Positions 1-8,865 of a stretch of DNA of 64,000 nucleotides are shown here, piece by piece (positions within the stretch are counted from its first letter, which is position 1; every line of letters starts with the position of its first letter). The stretch is from Affinundibacterium baiyunense (GTDB lineage Bacteria > Pseudomonadota > Gammaproteobacteria > Burkholderiales > Burkholderiaceae_D), in the NCBI RefSeq assembly GCF_018139645.1, contig NZ_JAGSPM010000008.1, positions 62,001 through 126,000 on the forward strand, written 5' to 3'. Both the position numbers and the translations under genes were made by a program. A model generated the notes under the pieces. That model worked only from the letters and a program-made list of their open reading frames with translations. It made no database searches and had not been told where the DNA came from.

Positions 1-632
1 TGCACGGCGAAGTCACTAGCCCAGAGATTGATTTGTTTGATCGTGAGGCTGTGTTTATTGATACCGTGATGAAGCCTTTGCGTGCCGATATGCCAGAGCT
101 TAAAGTGGTGTTTGAACACATCACCACCAGCGACGCTGCCGCCTATGTTGCGGAGGCCAGCGGTCCAATCGCAGCGACGATTACTGCCCATCATTTGCTG
201 TATAACCGCAATGAGATTTTCAAAGGCGGTATTCGCCCGCACTACTACTGCTTGCCAGTGTTAAAGCGCGAAACCCATCGTCAAGCCTTGGTCAAAGCGG
301 CGACCTCCGGTAATCCTCGTTTCTTCCTTGGTACGGATTCGGCACCGCATGCAAAAGGTGTGAAAGAGCACGCGTGTGGTTGTGCTGGTTGTTATACCGC
401 ATTGCATGCGATGGAGTTGTATGCGCAAGCCTTTGATCAAGTCGGGGCTTTGGATAAATTGGAAGGCTTTGCGAGTTTCTTTGGCCCTGACTTCTACCAG
501 TTACCACGTAACGCTGGCAGCCTCACATTAAAGCGCGAAAGCTGGATGCTACCAAATGAATTGAGTTATCTCGACGGTAGCTTAGTGCCATTAAATGGTG
601 GCGAGACTATCAACTGGAAAGTCTCTGCGTAA
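1..632 (+). CDS. pyrC: Dihydroorotase, C-terminal part (left edge of window)
   Basis: The reading frame is open from the first bases and runs to a TAA at 630-632, so about 210 C-terminal residues of a roughly 345-residue protein are visible. Dihydroorotase closes carbamoyl-aspartate to dihydroorotate in de novo pyrimidine synthesis. Visible family blocks are HGEV and the FDREAVFID stretch at the left edge, the metal-site ITAHHLL block, and GTDSAPH, which carries the catalytic aspartate. The carbamylated lysine lies outside the window. The layout matches the class II, E. coli PyrC-like type. The next gene starts almost at the stop codon, which suggests co-transcription. Confidence 0.95.
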   Translation, partial: HGEVTSPEIDLFDREAVFIDTVMKPLRADMPELKVVFEHITTSDAAAYVAEASGPIAATITAHHLLYNRNEIFKGGIRPHYYCLPVLKRETHRQALVKAATSGNPRFFLGTDSAPHAKGVKEHACGCAGCYTALHAMELYAQAFDQVGALDKLEGFASFFGPDFYQLPRNAGSLTLKRESWMLPNELSYLDGSLVPLNGGETINWKVSA

Positions 633-638
633 TTGTCG

Positions 639-1445
639 ATGACAAAGTTTTACTCCGTCATTGATTGGTCACGACCTTGGTTAGCCTCGATTCTTCCTGC
701 AGCAGAAACTATTTTGGCGCAGGAAGATTGGCGCGTCGCTTTAAATCAAGCAGCGCGGGCGGCGGGTTTAATCAATCATCGTGATCTGCCTTTGCAGTTT
801 ATTCCACAAGAAGAATTGCCAGAAGGTGTTGCCTACGAAAGTCACATCAGTGCGGCGGGTAAAGTGCCGACGCGAGAAAACTTGCATGATTTTTTTAATG
901 CATTGGTGTGGCTAAGCTTCCCCCGTATTAAACGTCAACTCAATGCACTACAAGCTGCGCAAATTGAGACGCTGGGCATTGGCAAATCACGCGGTCCAGC
1001 GCGTGATGCGGCAACGATTTTTGATGAAAATGCAGCACTCTTGGTGCTAGAGAATTCTGAGCGCGGACATCGACTGTTAAGTTGTTTGCGTGAACATCAA
1101 TGGCGACAGGCATTTATCGAACATCGCGATGATTTTGTTAGCGTGGCGCAAGTCTGGAGTTTTGGACATGCCTTGATGGAGAAGTTAGTGCAGCCCTACA
1201 AAGGCATTACAGCGCATGCATGGGTGGTTTGGGTAGATCCTGATTTCTTCGCACAAAGCTACGCGCAACAAGCTCGGCAACTGGATGCACAGGTGAGTGA
1301 GCAATTGCAGTCATATGCCTTGACGACAGCCGATTACGCTCCTTTGCCAGTGCTAGGCGTGCCCGATTGGTGGGCTGGGCAAGATGAGGTTTTCTACGCG
1401 GATGAAAAAGTGTTTCGCGCTAAGCGTGTGCAGGCATCCAGTTAA
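639..1445 (+). CDS. DUF3025 family protein
   Basis: A 268-residue cytosolic protein without signal peptide or membrane segments. The N-terminal half has the aromatic and proline-rich pattern of DUF3025, with TRENLHDFFNALVWLSFP as the most recognisable block. The biochemical function of the family is unknown. It lies directly behind pyrC: an in-frame TTG at 633 touches the pyrC stop, and an ATG follows at 639. A GGAAAG at 616-621 is 11 bases from the TTG and 17 from the ATG, so the true start is uncertain by two codons. Co-transcription with pyrC is likely, and a terminator hairpin follows the gene. Confidence 0.85.
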   Translation: MTKFYSVIDWSRPWLASILPAAETILAQEDWRVALNQAARAAGLINHRDLPLQFIPQEELPEGVAYESHISAAGKVPTRENLHDFFNALVWLSFPRIKRQLNALQAAQIETLGIGKSRGPARDAATIFDENAALLVLENSERGHRLLSCLREHQWRQAFIEHRDDFVSVAQVWSFGHALMEKLVQPYKGITAHAWVVWVDPDFFAQSYAQQARQLDAQVSEQLQSYALTTADYAPLPVLGVPDWWAGQDEVFYADEKVFRAKRVQASS

Positions 1446-1492
1446 TAGCTTCGTCCAAAGTAGTCTTACGAATTGTTTTAGCAAAGCAAAAA

Positions 1493-1526
1493 AAAGCGAA
1501 CCGGAGATTTACTCCAAGTTCGCTTT
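1493..1526 (+). terminator. Hairpin after the pyrC-DUF3025 unit
   Basis: AAAGCGAAC (1493-1501) pairs with GTTCGCTTT (1518-1526), and GGAG/CTCC extends the stem inward. An A-rich tract precedes it and TTT ends it. This fits an intrinsic terminator that could serve both the plus-strand genes and the minus-strand ydcH-like gene. Confidence 0.6.
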
Positions 1527-1537
1527 AAACTTGCCTT

Positions 1538-1564
1538 ACTAAAACTAAAACTAAAACTAAAACT
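1538..1564. repeat. Short tandem repeat, ACTAAA x 4
   Basis: Four head-to-tail copies of the hexamer ACTAAA plus a partial fifth lie in the noncoding gap between two convergent genes. Slippage could change the copy number. No coding or regulatory role is apparent. Confidence 0.8.
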
Positions 1565-1646
1565 CAATAAATCAATGCATCAAATACATTCAGCGTAGAG
1601 CTTGCACACTAACTGTATGCAAGCTGGAATGGCCGTATTTTATAAA

Positions 1647-1892
1647 TTAAGCAGGATGCGCTTGCAACAATTGGAATAACTGATCTTTCAGTTGAATGCG
1701 TACTTTTTTCAATGTTTCTAAAGCCGCATCGCCTAAGTGATCGACACCATTTTCTGCGCGATTGATCGCCTTGTCGGTATCTGTGTATTCGTCAAACAGC
1801 TTTGCAAAATGTGCATTGGCTAATTTGAGTGTATGAATCGTGTCCTTGAATTCTGGAAATTCGAGTGCCAATGGATGATGTTCAACTTGCAT
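1647..1892 (-). CDS. YdcH-like DUF465 protein
   Basis: An 81-residue, charged, largely helical protein that matches the small YdcH/DUF465 family in length and pattern: an N-terminal HPLALEFPE block, a central FAKLFDEY, and a C-terminal KK-RIQLKDQL helix. It is probably an antiparallel helical hairpin in the cytosol. The molecular function of the family is not established. AAAGGAGCG lies just upstream of the ATG on the minus strand, which supports the start. It stands alone and converges with the DUF3025 gene. Confidence 0.85.
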   Translation of the reverse strand: MQVEHHPLALEFPEFKDTIHTLKLANAHFAKLFDEYTDTDKAINRAENGVDHLGDAALETLKKVRIQLKDQLFQLLQAHPA

Positions 1893-1974
1893 GGGAAACG
1901 CTCCTTTAATAAGTAACTACCAAGTGATGATAGAGCGAATCCCAAAACAAGAACTGATGTAGATCAAGTCCAAC

Positions 1975-2853
1975 CTATTTTTTGCCGTGGTGCAACCAAG
2001 GTAGCATCAATTCGGTAGTTTCTGCGGCGATATCAACCGGTGATTCTGACTGATGCGCCACCGCGGCACAGATTGCTTCGATCAGACAAAGCACGATGCC
2101 TTCGGAATTAAACTGTGGTTTGGTTGGCGTGTACAAGGTCAAATCAGAAATGTTTGCGATTGGGGATCCAGGCCGATCAGTGAGCGCCAGAATGGGCACG
2201 CCACGTCGCTTCGCTTGACCAGCTAGTGTGACCACATCGCTCGAATAACGCGGAAACGAAATCGCAATCACCAAGTCACGTTCGGTAAATTTATACAGTG
2301 CACGAGCAACTTGTGCTGGCCCGCCTGTGCCAATATTGGCTTGCACATTATTGCAATAGTTTGTCAGCGCATGACACATGATGCCCCCCAAATAGGCACT
2401 CGCTCCGTAGCCAACGATGTAGATATTTTCTGCATCTAAAATCATCTTAACCGCGCGATCATATAAATCAGGGCGATATTCTCTGCGGGTTGCTTCCAAA
2501 TTGCTGATGTCATCAGATAAGGATCGGTTAATTACTTCAGTGCTGCTAGACGCGATACTGATTTCCGAACGCAAGCCTTCGATCGGCGCCAACATGGTCT
2601 CAAATCCGGAGACCAGTTCAGCACGAAATTGTGGATAGCCATCAAATCCCAATGCGCGGGCAAAGCGATTAGCGGTTGCGTTAGAAATGCCTACCGCATC
2701 GGCCAGTTCATCAATCGACATCGTGGCAGCTCTAAATGAGTTTGCAACGACATAGTCGGCGGTGATTTTGTGTGATTTGGATAAAGAACTATAGATTTGA
2801 CCTATACGTTCATTGATTGACCCCCCCTGGGTCTTGCTCTTTTTTGGGCTCAT
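1975..2853 (-). CDS. MurR/RpiR-type regulator (HTH plus SIS domain)
   Basis: A 292-residue transcription factor. Residues about 10-85 form the RpiR-type helix-turn-helix (ADAVGISNATANRFARALG). Residues about 125-265 form a SIS sugar-phosphate-binding domain, starting at YIVGYGASAYLGG with a later SFPRYSSD loop. Such regulators sense phosphorylated sugars and control sugar catabolism. I chose the ATG at 2853 (MSPKKSKT), which gives the usual family length; the frame stays open to 2979, but the extra residues do not look like family sequence. No sugar genes are adjacent, so the target cannot be assigned. A HexR-like or MurR-like role is possible. Confidence 0.88.
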   Translation of the reverse strand: MSPKKSKTQGGSINERIGQIYSSLSKSHKITADYVVANSFRAATMSIDELADAVGISNATANRFARALGFDGYPQFRAELVSGFETMLAPIEGLRSEISIASSSTEVINRSLSDDISNLEATRREYRPDLYDRAVKMILDAENIYIVGYGASAYLGGIMCHALTNYCNNVQANIGTGGPAQVARALYKFTERDLVIAISFPRYSSDVVTLAGQAKRRGVPILALTDRPGSPIANISDLTLYTPTKPQFNSEGIVLCLIEAICAAVAHQSESPVDIAAETTELMLPWLHHGKK

Positions 2854-3489
2854 TATCGTTTTCTTGGTATTGCTTATTTTTACCAGTCTGATGCAAGCTA
2901 GCTGGCCCCCTATTTTTTTTAGTTCTGTGATTTTTACAAAATAGACTTCGAGATGTTGTAACTCCTCTAGTCCTGACACTGAGCTGCTCAGCCAGCATCG
3001 TTTTGTAAAAAGATAATTATTATCTATTTGACTATTTCAACTTTGGAAAATACCACAGGTCGCTGGTGCTATCAATCACCGAGCTAGGGTCTTACACTAA
3101 CTTCGTTTAACTTTCTTAATCTGCGTCGAAATTTCTGAGTGCTTGCAGCTTTTTAGATATATTGAAGTGGGATTGGGCTGATATTAAACTTGCAGCAGGG
3201 GTAAGCTTGCTTCGCTAAAACAAATTTAGCCCGTTGAATTTTTTTTGGGGGAGTGTCGTGGTTGGGTAGGGGGAACACATAAGACGAGACCTATGTAATT
3301 GAACTTCATTACAGCGATCTCTAAATTAGCGCGAGAAGCAGGGCGTACACAAAACAAACGCAATTCTTGTGGTATTCGTGGTTGCAAACAAATTGCACTG
3401 GTTAATCGCTTAAGCAGTGCAATTGTTTTGAAGCTGGGGATTCAAGGTCGATCGTCATGTGTGTGTTCGCGCTGACAATCCAATCAATA
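2854..3489. other. Noncoding region between rpiR-like and DUF2147 genes
   Basis: About 630 bases without a credible gene. It holds the upstream region of the rpiR-like gene, a polyT/polyG stretch near 3240-3260, and a strong inverted repeat at 3385-3430 (listed separately). The first 126 bases are an open but probably untranslated extension of the regulator frame. Confidence 0.6.
3385..3430 (-). terminator. Probable terminator of the DUF2147 gene
   Basis: CAAACAAATTGCACTG (3385-3400) is almost perfectly complementary to CAGTGCAATTGTTTTG (3415-3430), with a 14-base loop. It lies about 60 bases past the stop of the minus-strand DUF2147 gene. In that direction the stem ends in TTTG rather than a long T run, so termination strength is uncertain. 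Confidence 0.55.
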
Positions 3490-3942
3490 TCACTCTTCGC
3501 GTACCCAGGTTTGGGTACGACCAAACATCGGCATACCGATATAGCCACGAACTTCCAATTTTTTGTTGCTGTCGATGAGTTTTAATTTGCTGCTGTATAG
3601 CTTGCCATTGGCTGGGTCCAAAATTTTGCCTCCACCAAATTCATCACCATCTTTTTTAATATTAAACAGTATGGTTAAACCGATTAAAGGTTGGTCTTTA
3701 TTGCTGCCTTCGCATTTGTCACACTTTGGATTTGGATCTTGATCGGCTTCGCGGAATAGTTTTTCGATTTTTCCTTGGAACTCACCGCCAGACTCACTAA
3801 TGCGCACTAGCGATTTGACTTTGCCAGTTTTGTCATCGATGGTTTTCCATAAGCCGGCTGGGGAATTTTGGGCTATTGCAAATTGTGCTGCAAGCAAACT
3901 CAGTATGGCGATACTTGATTTGATCAAGCCAGATTGTTTCAT
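3490..3942 (-). CDS. Secreted DUF2147 protein
   Basis: A 150-residue protein with a classical Sec signal peptide (basic start, hydrophobic stretch, AIAQ cleavage region near residue 24), so it is probably periplasmic. The mature part begins with SPAGLWKTIDDKTGK and contains a CDKC pair, a LIGLTIL block and the closing MFGRTQTWVR typical of DUF2147, a small beta-barrel-like family of unknown function. The full family length is present. It is monocistronic, with a GGAGAC motif before the ATG. Stress-related or envelope roles suggested for relatives are not demonstrated. Confidence 0.88.
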   Translation of the reverse strand: MKQSGLIKSSIAILSLLAAQFAIAQNSPAGLWKTIDDKTGKVKSLVRISESGGEFQGKIEKLFREADQDPNPKCDKCEGSNKDQPLIGLTILFNIKKDGDEFGGGKILDPANGKLYSSKLKLIDSNKKLEVRGYIGMPMFGRTQTWVREE

Positions 3943-4371
3943 GTTGTCTCCGATTTTTATAAAGTGGGAAAAAACTGCTCTTGGATTGTACGTGCAGTTT
4001 TTGTGACAGTGCGTGAATTTACTAGAGTGAGAACTTTAAAAGACCTAATTACAACAAGTAGGAGCTGTAAGTTCTTTATCGATGCATGCTTTTGATATGT
4101 ATCTTGAAGCTGGTGTGAAGGTGAATTCGCCCGAACTGAGGAGTATCAGACGAGTACAAAATTATTTGGAAATCAGGATAACCCGCCCTCTGCTGCAAGC
4201 GGGAGAGGGCTGGGGTTAGGGTATTCAAAAAAGTAAATCGCCTGTTTGCTGCGCTAATCACTAGACCTAGAAGCTTTGCGTGATTAGTGTCACGCAATAC
4301 ATACCTGAGTTATCGCACTTGAACCATCGGACTCTTTAGAAATCATTCGAAGCCGCTGCTAATAGTTTTGC
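3943..4371. other. Noncoding region with one dispersed repeat
   Basis: About 430 bases between two minus-strand genes. Apart from the promoter area of the DUF2147 gene and the REP-like element at 4181-4223, I see nothing coding. A 73-codon frame across the repeat is a known artefact of this element type. Confidence 0.6.
4181..4223. repeat. REP-like dispersed palindromic element
   Basis: GCCCTCT (4185-4191) and AGAGGGC (4204-4210) form a stem, followed by TGGGGTTAGGG. This matches the very widespread proteobacterial intergenic repeat whose translation reads LTPALSR-like. It is GC-rich against AT-rich surroundings. Only one copy is seen in this window. Confidence 0.65.
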
Positions 4372-5373
4372 TTATTGTGTTTCAAGTTGCGCATTCAATT
4401 GCATTTCCAATTTATCAAACGAACCAGTCCAACCCATCGTCATACCACCACGTTCTTTCATAAATGCTTGCAATTCTTCCGCTGTCACTGCACCGTAGGG
4501 TTCCCAGGTCACGGTTACACGCGTTTGATTTGCGGCTTCTTCGGTGAATTCGACCGTGCTTAACATTGTCTCTGGCCATGTGGGTGCCATAGGGTGACGA
4601 GAGATATTTTCATCTGCATCGCAAAACTGCTGGGTGTAAACCAAACGATTTGGTTTATTCATTTCCAAGTAGGTAGCGCGTCCATACATCGTGACATTAT
4701 TTTCCTGAGATCCATTCGTCATTTTGTAAAACGAACTAGCACCGACACGAATATCAGCGCGTATAAACGACATCGTAAATCCAGTAGGAGGAAGCCATTG
4801 TGCGAAGTGCTCTGGCTGGGTCCACATCTGATACATCAATTCAACTGGTGCGGCAAAGCTGCGATTGATGATGAAGCGTTCTTTGTGCTCGATCTGCTCT
4901 GCCAGATATTCGGCAAAACGATCCCACGTTGCCTCGCCACCAGCTTGCTTGATAAATTGACGTGTTTGAATCGCAGCTTCGGCACTGGCTAATGCCATCG
5001 TCATTTCCATCTGCGTTTTTTTACCAATGGTGGTGAATAATACCGTCACACGAAACAGTGGTGGGCTAATCTCGGTCGCGCCGTGGTCATAGACGAGCTT
5101 TTTATGCTTTTCAATTTCGTGATAAGTCGCGATGTTGGGATAATCGGTACCGTCCGGGCCATGCATGGTGTAACGCCAAGTGCCGCCCACGCGCAAATCT
5201 TTGCTATGCGTAGTCAAACTAAATCCACGTGGTCCCCACCACTGCGCCGCTTGCGCAGGATCAACCCATGCGTCCCATACCATCTCTACCGGTGCGTCAT
5301 AGACACGCACGAGATAAATCTCATTTGCTTTTGGCTGCGTTAGCTGTGTTGGTGGCTTTGGATTTGCGGACAT
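4372..5373 (-). CDS. Tandem SRPBCC (AHSA1/START-like) protein
   Basis: A 333-residue protein made of two SRPBCC ligand-binding domains. Domain 1 spans about residues 15-165 (VRVYDAPVEMVWDAWVDP, QWWGPRGF). Domain 2 spans about 175-330 (FAAPVELMYQMWTQPEHF, QWLPPTGF). Both carry the AHSA1-type W-x-x-P pattern. Single-domain relatives are about 150 residues, so this is a fusion or internal duplication. The ATG at 5373 follows AAGAAAGG and lies inside the 3' end of the arsR-like gene (53-base overlap), which implies translational coupling. ArsR-AHSA1 pairs are common, but the ligand is unknown. Confidence 0.88.
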   Translation of the reverse strand: MSANPKPPTQLTQPKANEIYLVRVYDAPVEMVWDAWVDPAQAAQWWGPRGFSLTTHSKDLRVGGTWRYTMHGPDGTDYPNIATYHEIEKHKKLVYDHGATEISPPLFRVTVLFTTIGKKTQMEMTMALASAEAAIQTRQFIKQAGGEATWDRFAEYLAEQIEHKERFIINRSFAAPVELMYQMWTQPEHFAQWLPPTGFTMSFIRADIRVGASSFYKMTNGSQENNVTMYGRATYLEMNKPNRLVYTQQFCDADENISRHPMAPTWPETMLSTVEFTEEAANQTRVTVTWEPYGAVTAEELQAFMKERGGMTMGWTGSFDKLEMQLNAQLETQ

Positions 5374-5716
5374 TTTTTTTACCTTTCTTTTCAGCGGTGA
5401 CGGTTTGTAGATAGAGATCAAGGCGATCAAAACTTTGTTCCCAAAAAATACGATATTGCTCTACCCAATCTGCTGCCACTTTTAAGGCTTCGCCATTGAG
5501 TTTGCAAGGCCGACTCTGCGCCTCGCGTGTTTTAGTAATTAGCCCAGCGTTCTCTAACACTTTTAAGTGCTTGGTAACGGCTGGCAAACTCATCTCATTC
5601 AAAAATGGTTGAGCTAATTCCGACACTGTCGCATCACCGCGAGAAAGCTGCGCCAAGATTGCGCGTCGCGTTGGGTCTGCTAGAGCAGAAAAAGTCTGGC
5701 TAAGTAGATCTGTCAT
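5321..5716 (-). CDS. ArsR-family winged-helix repressor
   Basis: A 131-residue regulator. Residues 5-90 form the ArsR winged helix (FSALADPTRRAILAQL, SLPAVTKHLKVLENAGLI). No metal-binding ELCVCDL-type cysteine motif is present, so metal sensing is unlikely. The C-terminal 30 residues are lysine- and alanine-rich and overlap the start of the SRPBCC gene by 53 bases. This subgroup (PadR/ArsR-like next to AHSA1 genes) normally represses its own operon. A perfect palindrome just upstream (5729-5740) is a plausible operator. Confidence 0.9.
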   Translation of the reverse strand: MTDLLSQTFSALADPTRRAILAQLSRGDATVSELAQPFLNEMSLPAVTKHLKVLENAGLITKTREAQSRPCKLNGEALKVAADWVEQYRIFWEQSFDRLDLYLQTVTAEKKGKKNVRKSKATNTANAAKSK

Positions 5717-5728
5717 AATGAACTGATT

Positions 5729-5762
5729 GGTTAATTAACCGAATGGTTTAATAATAGTAAAG
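5729..5762 (-). promoter_or_regulatory. Likely arsR-SRPBCC promoter with palindromic operator
   Basis: GGTTAATTAACC at 5729-5740 is a perfect 12-base palindrome 13 bases upstream of the arsR-like start. On the minus strand TTTACT, a 17-base spacer and TTAATT overlap it and could be weak -35/-10 elements. A repressor dimer bound here would block transcription. This is inference from position and symmetry only. Confidence 0.45.
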
Positions 5763-5935
5763 CTTAAAGCGAGCGTCAAGTAGTATTTTCGTAGAGTTAA
5801 AGCTAGCGGTATTAAGTTAATCTGATGTGTTTAATTTCTCGCGACTATCCTTTATGATCGTTCTTAAGTTTTCTGTGCGCGAAATAAACGTAGTGCATAT
5901 CCATGTTAATCGTCTGAACTGTTGAGGAGTAGACC

Positions 5936-6403
5936 ATGAGTAATTCAATTCGCACCTGTCTGTGGTTTCGCGATGGACGCGGCCAGGAAGCAGCTCAGTA
6001 TTATTGTTCGCTACTTCCGAATAGCAAAGTGGAGAGTAGCTATCTTGGAGATAATGGATTCGGCGAATTTGCCGTAATCGATTTCACACTCGGCGGTGTA
6101 CCCTACCAAATTTTGGATGCCGGACCCATGTTCACCTTGAGCGAGGCAGTATCGATTGCTGTCGCGACAGAAGATCAAGCCGAAACAGATCGACTCTGGG
6201 CCGCCTTCACCTGTAACGGTGGTACTGAAACCGCCTGCGGCTGGCTGAAAGATCGCTATGGTGTATCGTGGCAAATCTATCCTAAACGTCTGCTTGAACT
6301 AACCATGCACGCAGATAAAGCAATTTCAAGCAAAGCGATGGCGGCGATGATGAAGCAAAAGAAAATTGATATTGCGGAGATTGAGGCAGCGGTAGTTGCT
6401 TAG
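5936..6403 (+). CDS. PhnB-like VOC-fold protein
   Basis: A 155-residue protein of the glyoxalase/VOC superfamily, PhnB-like branch (sometimes mis-named 3-demethylubiquinone methyltransferase). Typical blocks are TCLWFRDGRGQEAAQYYCSL at the start, FTLGGVPYQILDAGP in the middle, and CGWLKDRYGVSWQIYP followed by a KAMAAMMKQKKIDI tail. GAGGAG precedes the ATG. The family often binds small molecules, and no substrate can be inferred. It shares a theme with the upstream ArsR/AHSA1 pair, since such genes often cluster, but it runs in the opposite direction. Confidence 0.87.
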   Translation: MSNSIRTCLWFRDGRGQEAAQYYCSLLPNSKVESSYLGDNGFGEFAVIDFTLGGVPYQILDAGPMFTLSEAVSIAVATEDQAETDRLWAAFTCNGGTETACGWLKDRYGVSWQIYPKRLLELTMHADKAISSKAMAAMMKQKKIDIAEIEAAVVA

Positions 6404-6813
6404 TTTTAGCATTAATTTCAATTTGGTTTTCAACTTAATTCCAATTTAAATTTATGCAGATTTTTGTCTAAATAGTGTGGGGAAACGCAGTCGGGCCAAC
6501 TAGACTTTGATGATTGAAATGTAAATCGCAGTGACTTCCCTTCACTACCTAACTTTGTAGATGAGGCGGTCGATGAGGCGTAGATTTTGTTCAGCGATAG
6601 CGGCCATTCGTCGCAACGCCTCCTTTAACTGGTGTAAGCGAGCACATTTTTACATCGTCCATAATTTGTTCAATATTGATCCAAATCAAACTGGGGCCAA
6701 ACTACGGCATTTGCTTCCCAAAAAGCGACAAATTGTGTTTGTCTGCATAAATGTCAATGGCGCAAAATTGCGGAAGGCTACAATCTTGTCTGGCAAAACA
6801 AACGGTCCTATCA
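6404..6813. other. Noncoding gap before the potassium channel gene
   Basis: About 410 bases. A direct repeat GATGAGGCG occurs twice near 6559-6580. An open frame from 6561 to 6827 has no ribosome site, an odd composition and no recognisable protein, so I do not call it. Confidence 0.5.
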
Positions 6814-7893
6814 ATGCAAATCCCTGAAGAAAGCAATTCGGCATCAATGCCGCATCATCAGTCAGTGGCAGAGAGTGATAATGCCCAGCTCATGCGCATA
6901 CTCGCACGTATTGGATGGGCGACACTGATTCTTTTGACCTTGATTTTGTTTGGCACGATAGGTTTCTATCTCTTTAGTGACCGAAGTAGTTGGGAGAACG
7001 CAATCTATATGACTTTGATCACGATCTCGACTGTAGGCTATGGTGAGGGAGTGCCGCTCACTTCGTTTGGTGCCAAAGTGTTTGCGGGGTTAATGAGTAT
7101 TTCTGGCTTGGGCGTGCTGACATTTTTATTTACTAGCTTGACTGTATTTTTTCTTGAAAAAGATTTGGATTATTCTCTGCGGAGAAGGCGAATGGAAAAA
7201 CGTATTAGAAAATTGCGGCAACATTTTATTGTTTGCGGCTTTGGGCGAGTCGGACGTAATGTGGCACATGAGTTGCAAAAGACCGGACGCCAGTTTGTGG
7301 CAATTGACCCTGAGCAAAATAACTTCGACGAATATCTAGATAAATTTCCTGACCTGCTGTATCTGGCTGGCGATGCTTCTGACGACGATCTTCTTATCGA
7401 CGCAGACATTGTCGATGCACGCGGTTTGTTTGCCGTCACGGGTGATGATTCACGCAATCTGATGATCATCATTACTGCCAAGCAGTTAAATCCAAGATTA
7501 CGTATCGTGGCGCGCGCGCATGAATTGCGTAACGTAGAAAAAATGCGTAAGGCTGGTGCCGATGAAGTGATTAGCCCAGACTTCACTGGTGGAATGCGCA
7601 TGGCGTCGGCAATGGTTCGACCACATGTGGTCAGTTTTTTAGATGAGATGTTGAAGTCTGAGAAAAATCTGCGGGTTGAAGAAGTCGTGACACCATCAGA
7701 TTTTCCTGCCACTGCGATGGGCAAACTACGGCTACGTAGCCCAGACTATATTTTGATCGCAGTGCGTGCTAGGAACGACTGGACCTTTAATCCCGATGAT
7801 CAATATCTACTGCGCGCAGGTGACGTCATTGTAGCGATGACCAGCGCAGAAGGACGCGCTGAGATTGAACGGCATTTATTGGATATGATTTAA
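6814..7893 (+). CDS. Potassium channel protein with RCK (TrkA-N) domain
   Basis: From the chosen ATG the protein has 359 residues. It has a short cytosolic N-terminus, a first membrane helix (about 33-54), a pore loop with selectivity filter TVGYG (73-77), a second helix (about 85-110), then an RCK N-terminal domain starting at HFIVCGFGRVGR, which carries the Rossmann GxGxxG, and a TrkA-C-like C-terminus ending in GDVIVAMT. This is the two-helix, Kch/MthK-like architecture, probably a tetrameric inner-membrane potassium channel gated by ligands. The start is uncertain: ATGs at 6751, 6814 and 6847 are in frame and none has a strong ribosome site. Confidence 0.9.
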   Translation: MQIPEESNSASMPHHQSVAESDNAQLMRILARIGWATLILLTLILFGTIGFYLFSDRSSWENAIYMTLITISTVGYGEGVPLTSFGAKVFAGLMSISGLGVLTFLFTSLTVFFLEKDLDYSLRRRRMEKRIRKLRQHFIVCGFGRVGRNVAHELQKTGRQFVAIDPEQNNFDEYLDKFPDLLYLAGDASDDDLLIDADIVDARGLFAVTGDDSRNLMIIITAKQLNPRLRIVARAHELRNVEKMRKAGADEVISPDFTGGMRMASAMVRPHVVSFLDEMLKSEKNLRVEEVVTPSDFPATAMGKLRLRSPDYILIAVRARNDWTFNPDDQYLLRAGDVIVAMTSAEGRAEIERHLLDMI

Positions 7894-7930
7894 GTAGGCC
7901 AACAACTTGATCGTGAGTGCCAGAAAAATG

Positions 7931-8008
7931 TAGGGCGGGTGCAACCCGCGCGCTTCAAAAGTCGATCAACTAAAGGCAACATTGAGGCGACGCGGGTTGC
8001 ACCCGCCT
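7931..8008. repeat. REP-like inverted pair (copy 1)
   Basis: GGGCGGGTGCAACCCGCG (7933-7950) is repeated in inverted orientation as CGCGGGTTGCACCCGCC (7991-8007), 40 bases apart. Each arm is itself nearly palindromic (GCGGGT-GCA-ACCCGC). A related but decayed pair lies at 10560-10637. This looks like a dispersed, REP/BIME-type extragenic element and may also act as a transcription stop after the channel gene. Confidence 0.75.
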
Positions 8009-8115
8009 TTCAAAAATTCGTGAAGTAAATTCGAAGCAACTGAGCAGTAGCACGAACACTTCATCAGTTTCAGTCACATCCGCGCTAGGATTTTGCTACA
8101 CCAAGTTTCTGCGAT

Positions 8116-8652
8116 CTACCAAGTAAAATCATCTGGAATCTTGTAGTCAGCATACGGATCATCGGCATCAAGCTCATCCGATGTTTTCTTGACGCGTATC
8201 ACCAAAGATTCGTCGCGCTCAGCGATTTTGTCAGCGACAACGCGTGGCACTAATTCTACTTTTCCATCGATACACACAATCACGAGTCGTCCTGCGGTCA
8301 GATGCCCTTGCACTTCAGCCGATACATAGATTTTGTCGATCTTATTGCCATGTGTGTAGTAATAAGTGATGTCGCCATTACCTTTGCTTTGGCGATTGGC
8401 TTGCACCATCTGCACAATCTGCGCAAACACCGCTTTTTGCGCCGCAGCCGCATCGCGTTGTGCATTCAATTCACGCGCACGTTCAGCATTTTTGCGCTGT
8501 ACTTCCAGCGCAGCCAAACGCGCTTCATCGACGCTCTCGGTGCCAGTGCGACGCTCGACTTTCTTTTGTTTAGTTTTGTCTTGGTGCAGCTTCTTGGCCT
8601 TGTTCTTATCGATGAGTCCTACTTTTAAAAATTGATCTTGCAATGAGGCCAT
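8116..8652 (-). CDS. DUF2058 (YaiL-like) protein
   Basis: A 178-residue soluble, highly charged protein. Residues 1-75 are lysine- and arginine-rich and predicted as coiled helix (SLQDQFLKVGLIDKNKAKK is the family signature). The C-terminal half carries YYYTHGNKIDKIYVS and a closing DDPYADYKIPDDFTW. This corresponds to DUF2058, nucleoprotein/polynucleotide-associated YaiL in E. coli, whose function is not well defined. The length is as expected. It is monocistronic and converges with the channel gene across the repeat element. Confidence 0.88.
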   Translation of the reverse strand: MASLQDQFLKVGLIDKNKAKKLHQDKTKQKKVERRTGTESVDEARLAALEVQRKNAERARELNAQRDAAAAQKAVFAQIVQMVQANRQSKGNGDITYYYTHGNKIDKIYVSAEVQGHLTAGRLVIVCIDGKVELVPRVVADKIAERDESLVIRVKKTSDELDADDPYADYKIPDDFTW

Positions 8653-8865
8653 AATAGATTTCCGTGAAATGTGTACTAGCGATCTTAGGCAAGATTGCCG
8701 ATCGGCTAAAGGGCGCTAGGATAGCAAAGTTTTTGGTTCTATAGCGTTTCGCGAGGGTGGGGGCAATCGATAACAATCGTGTGCTTATCTAGGCTTAATT
8801 TGAATTTTGAGATTGTGGGTGATAGGCACGTGATGAGGGCTTGTTCGAATTTACATATGTTTTAC

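Noticed and set aside
4076-4297. 73-codon frame on the minus strand reading LTPALSR
   Set aside because: It is the translation of a dispersed intergenic repeat, with no ribosome site and no conserved domain.
6561-6827. 88-codon plus-strand frame before the channel gene
   Set aside because: Arginine-rich start, no ribosome site, partly overlaps the channel gene frame, and resembles no known protein.
7170-7724. 184-codon minus-strand frame opposite the channel gene
   Set aside because: Shadow of the RCK domain coding sequence; serine/arginine-rich with no domain.
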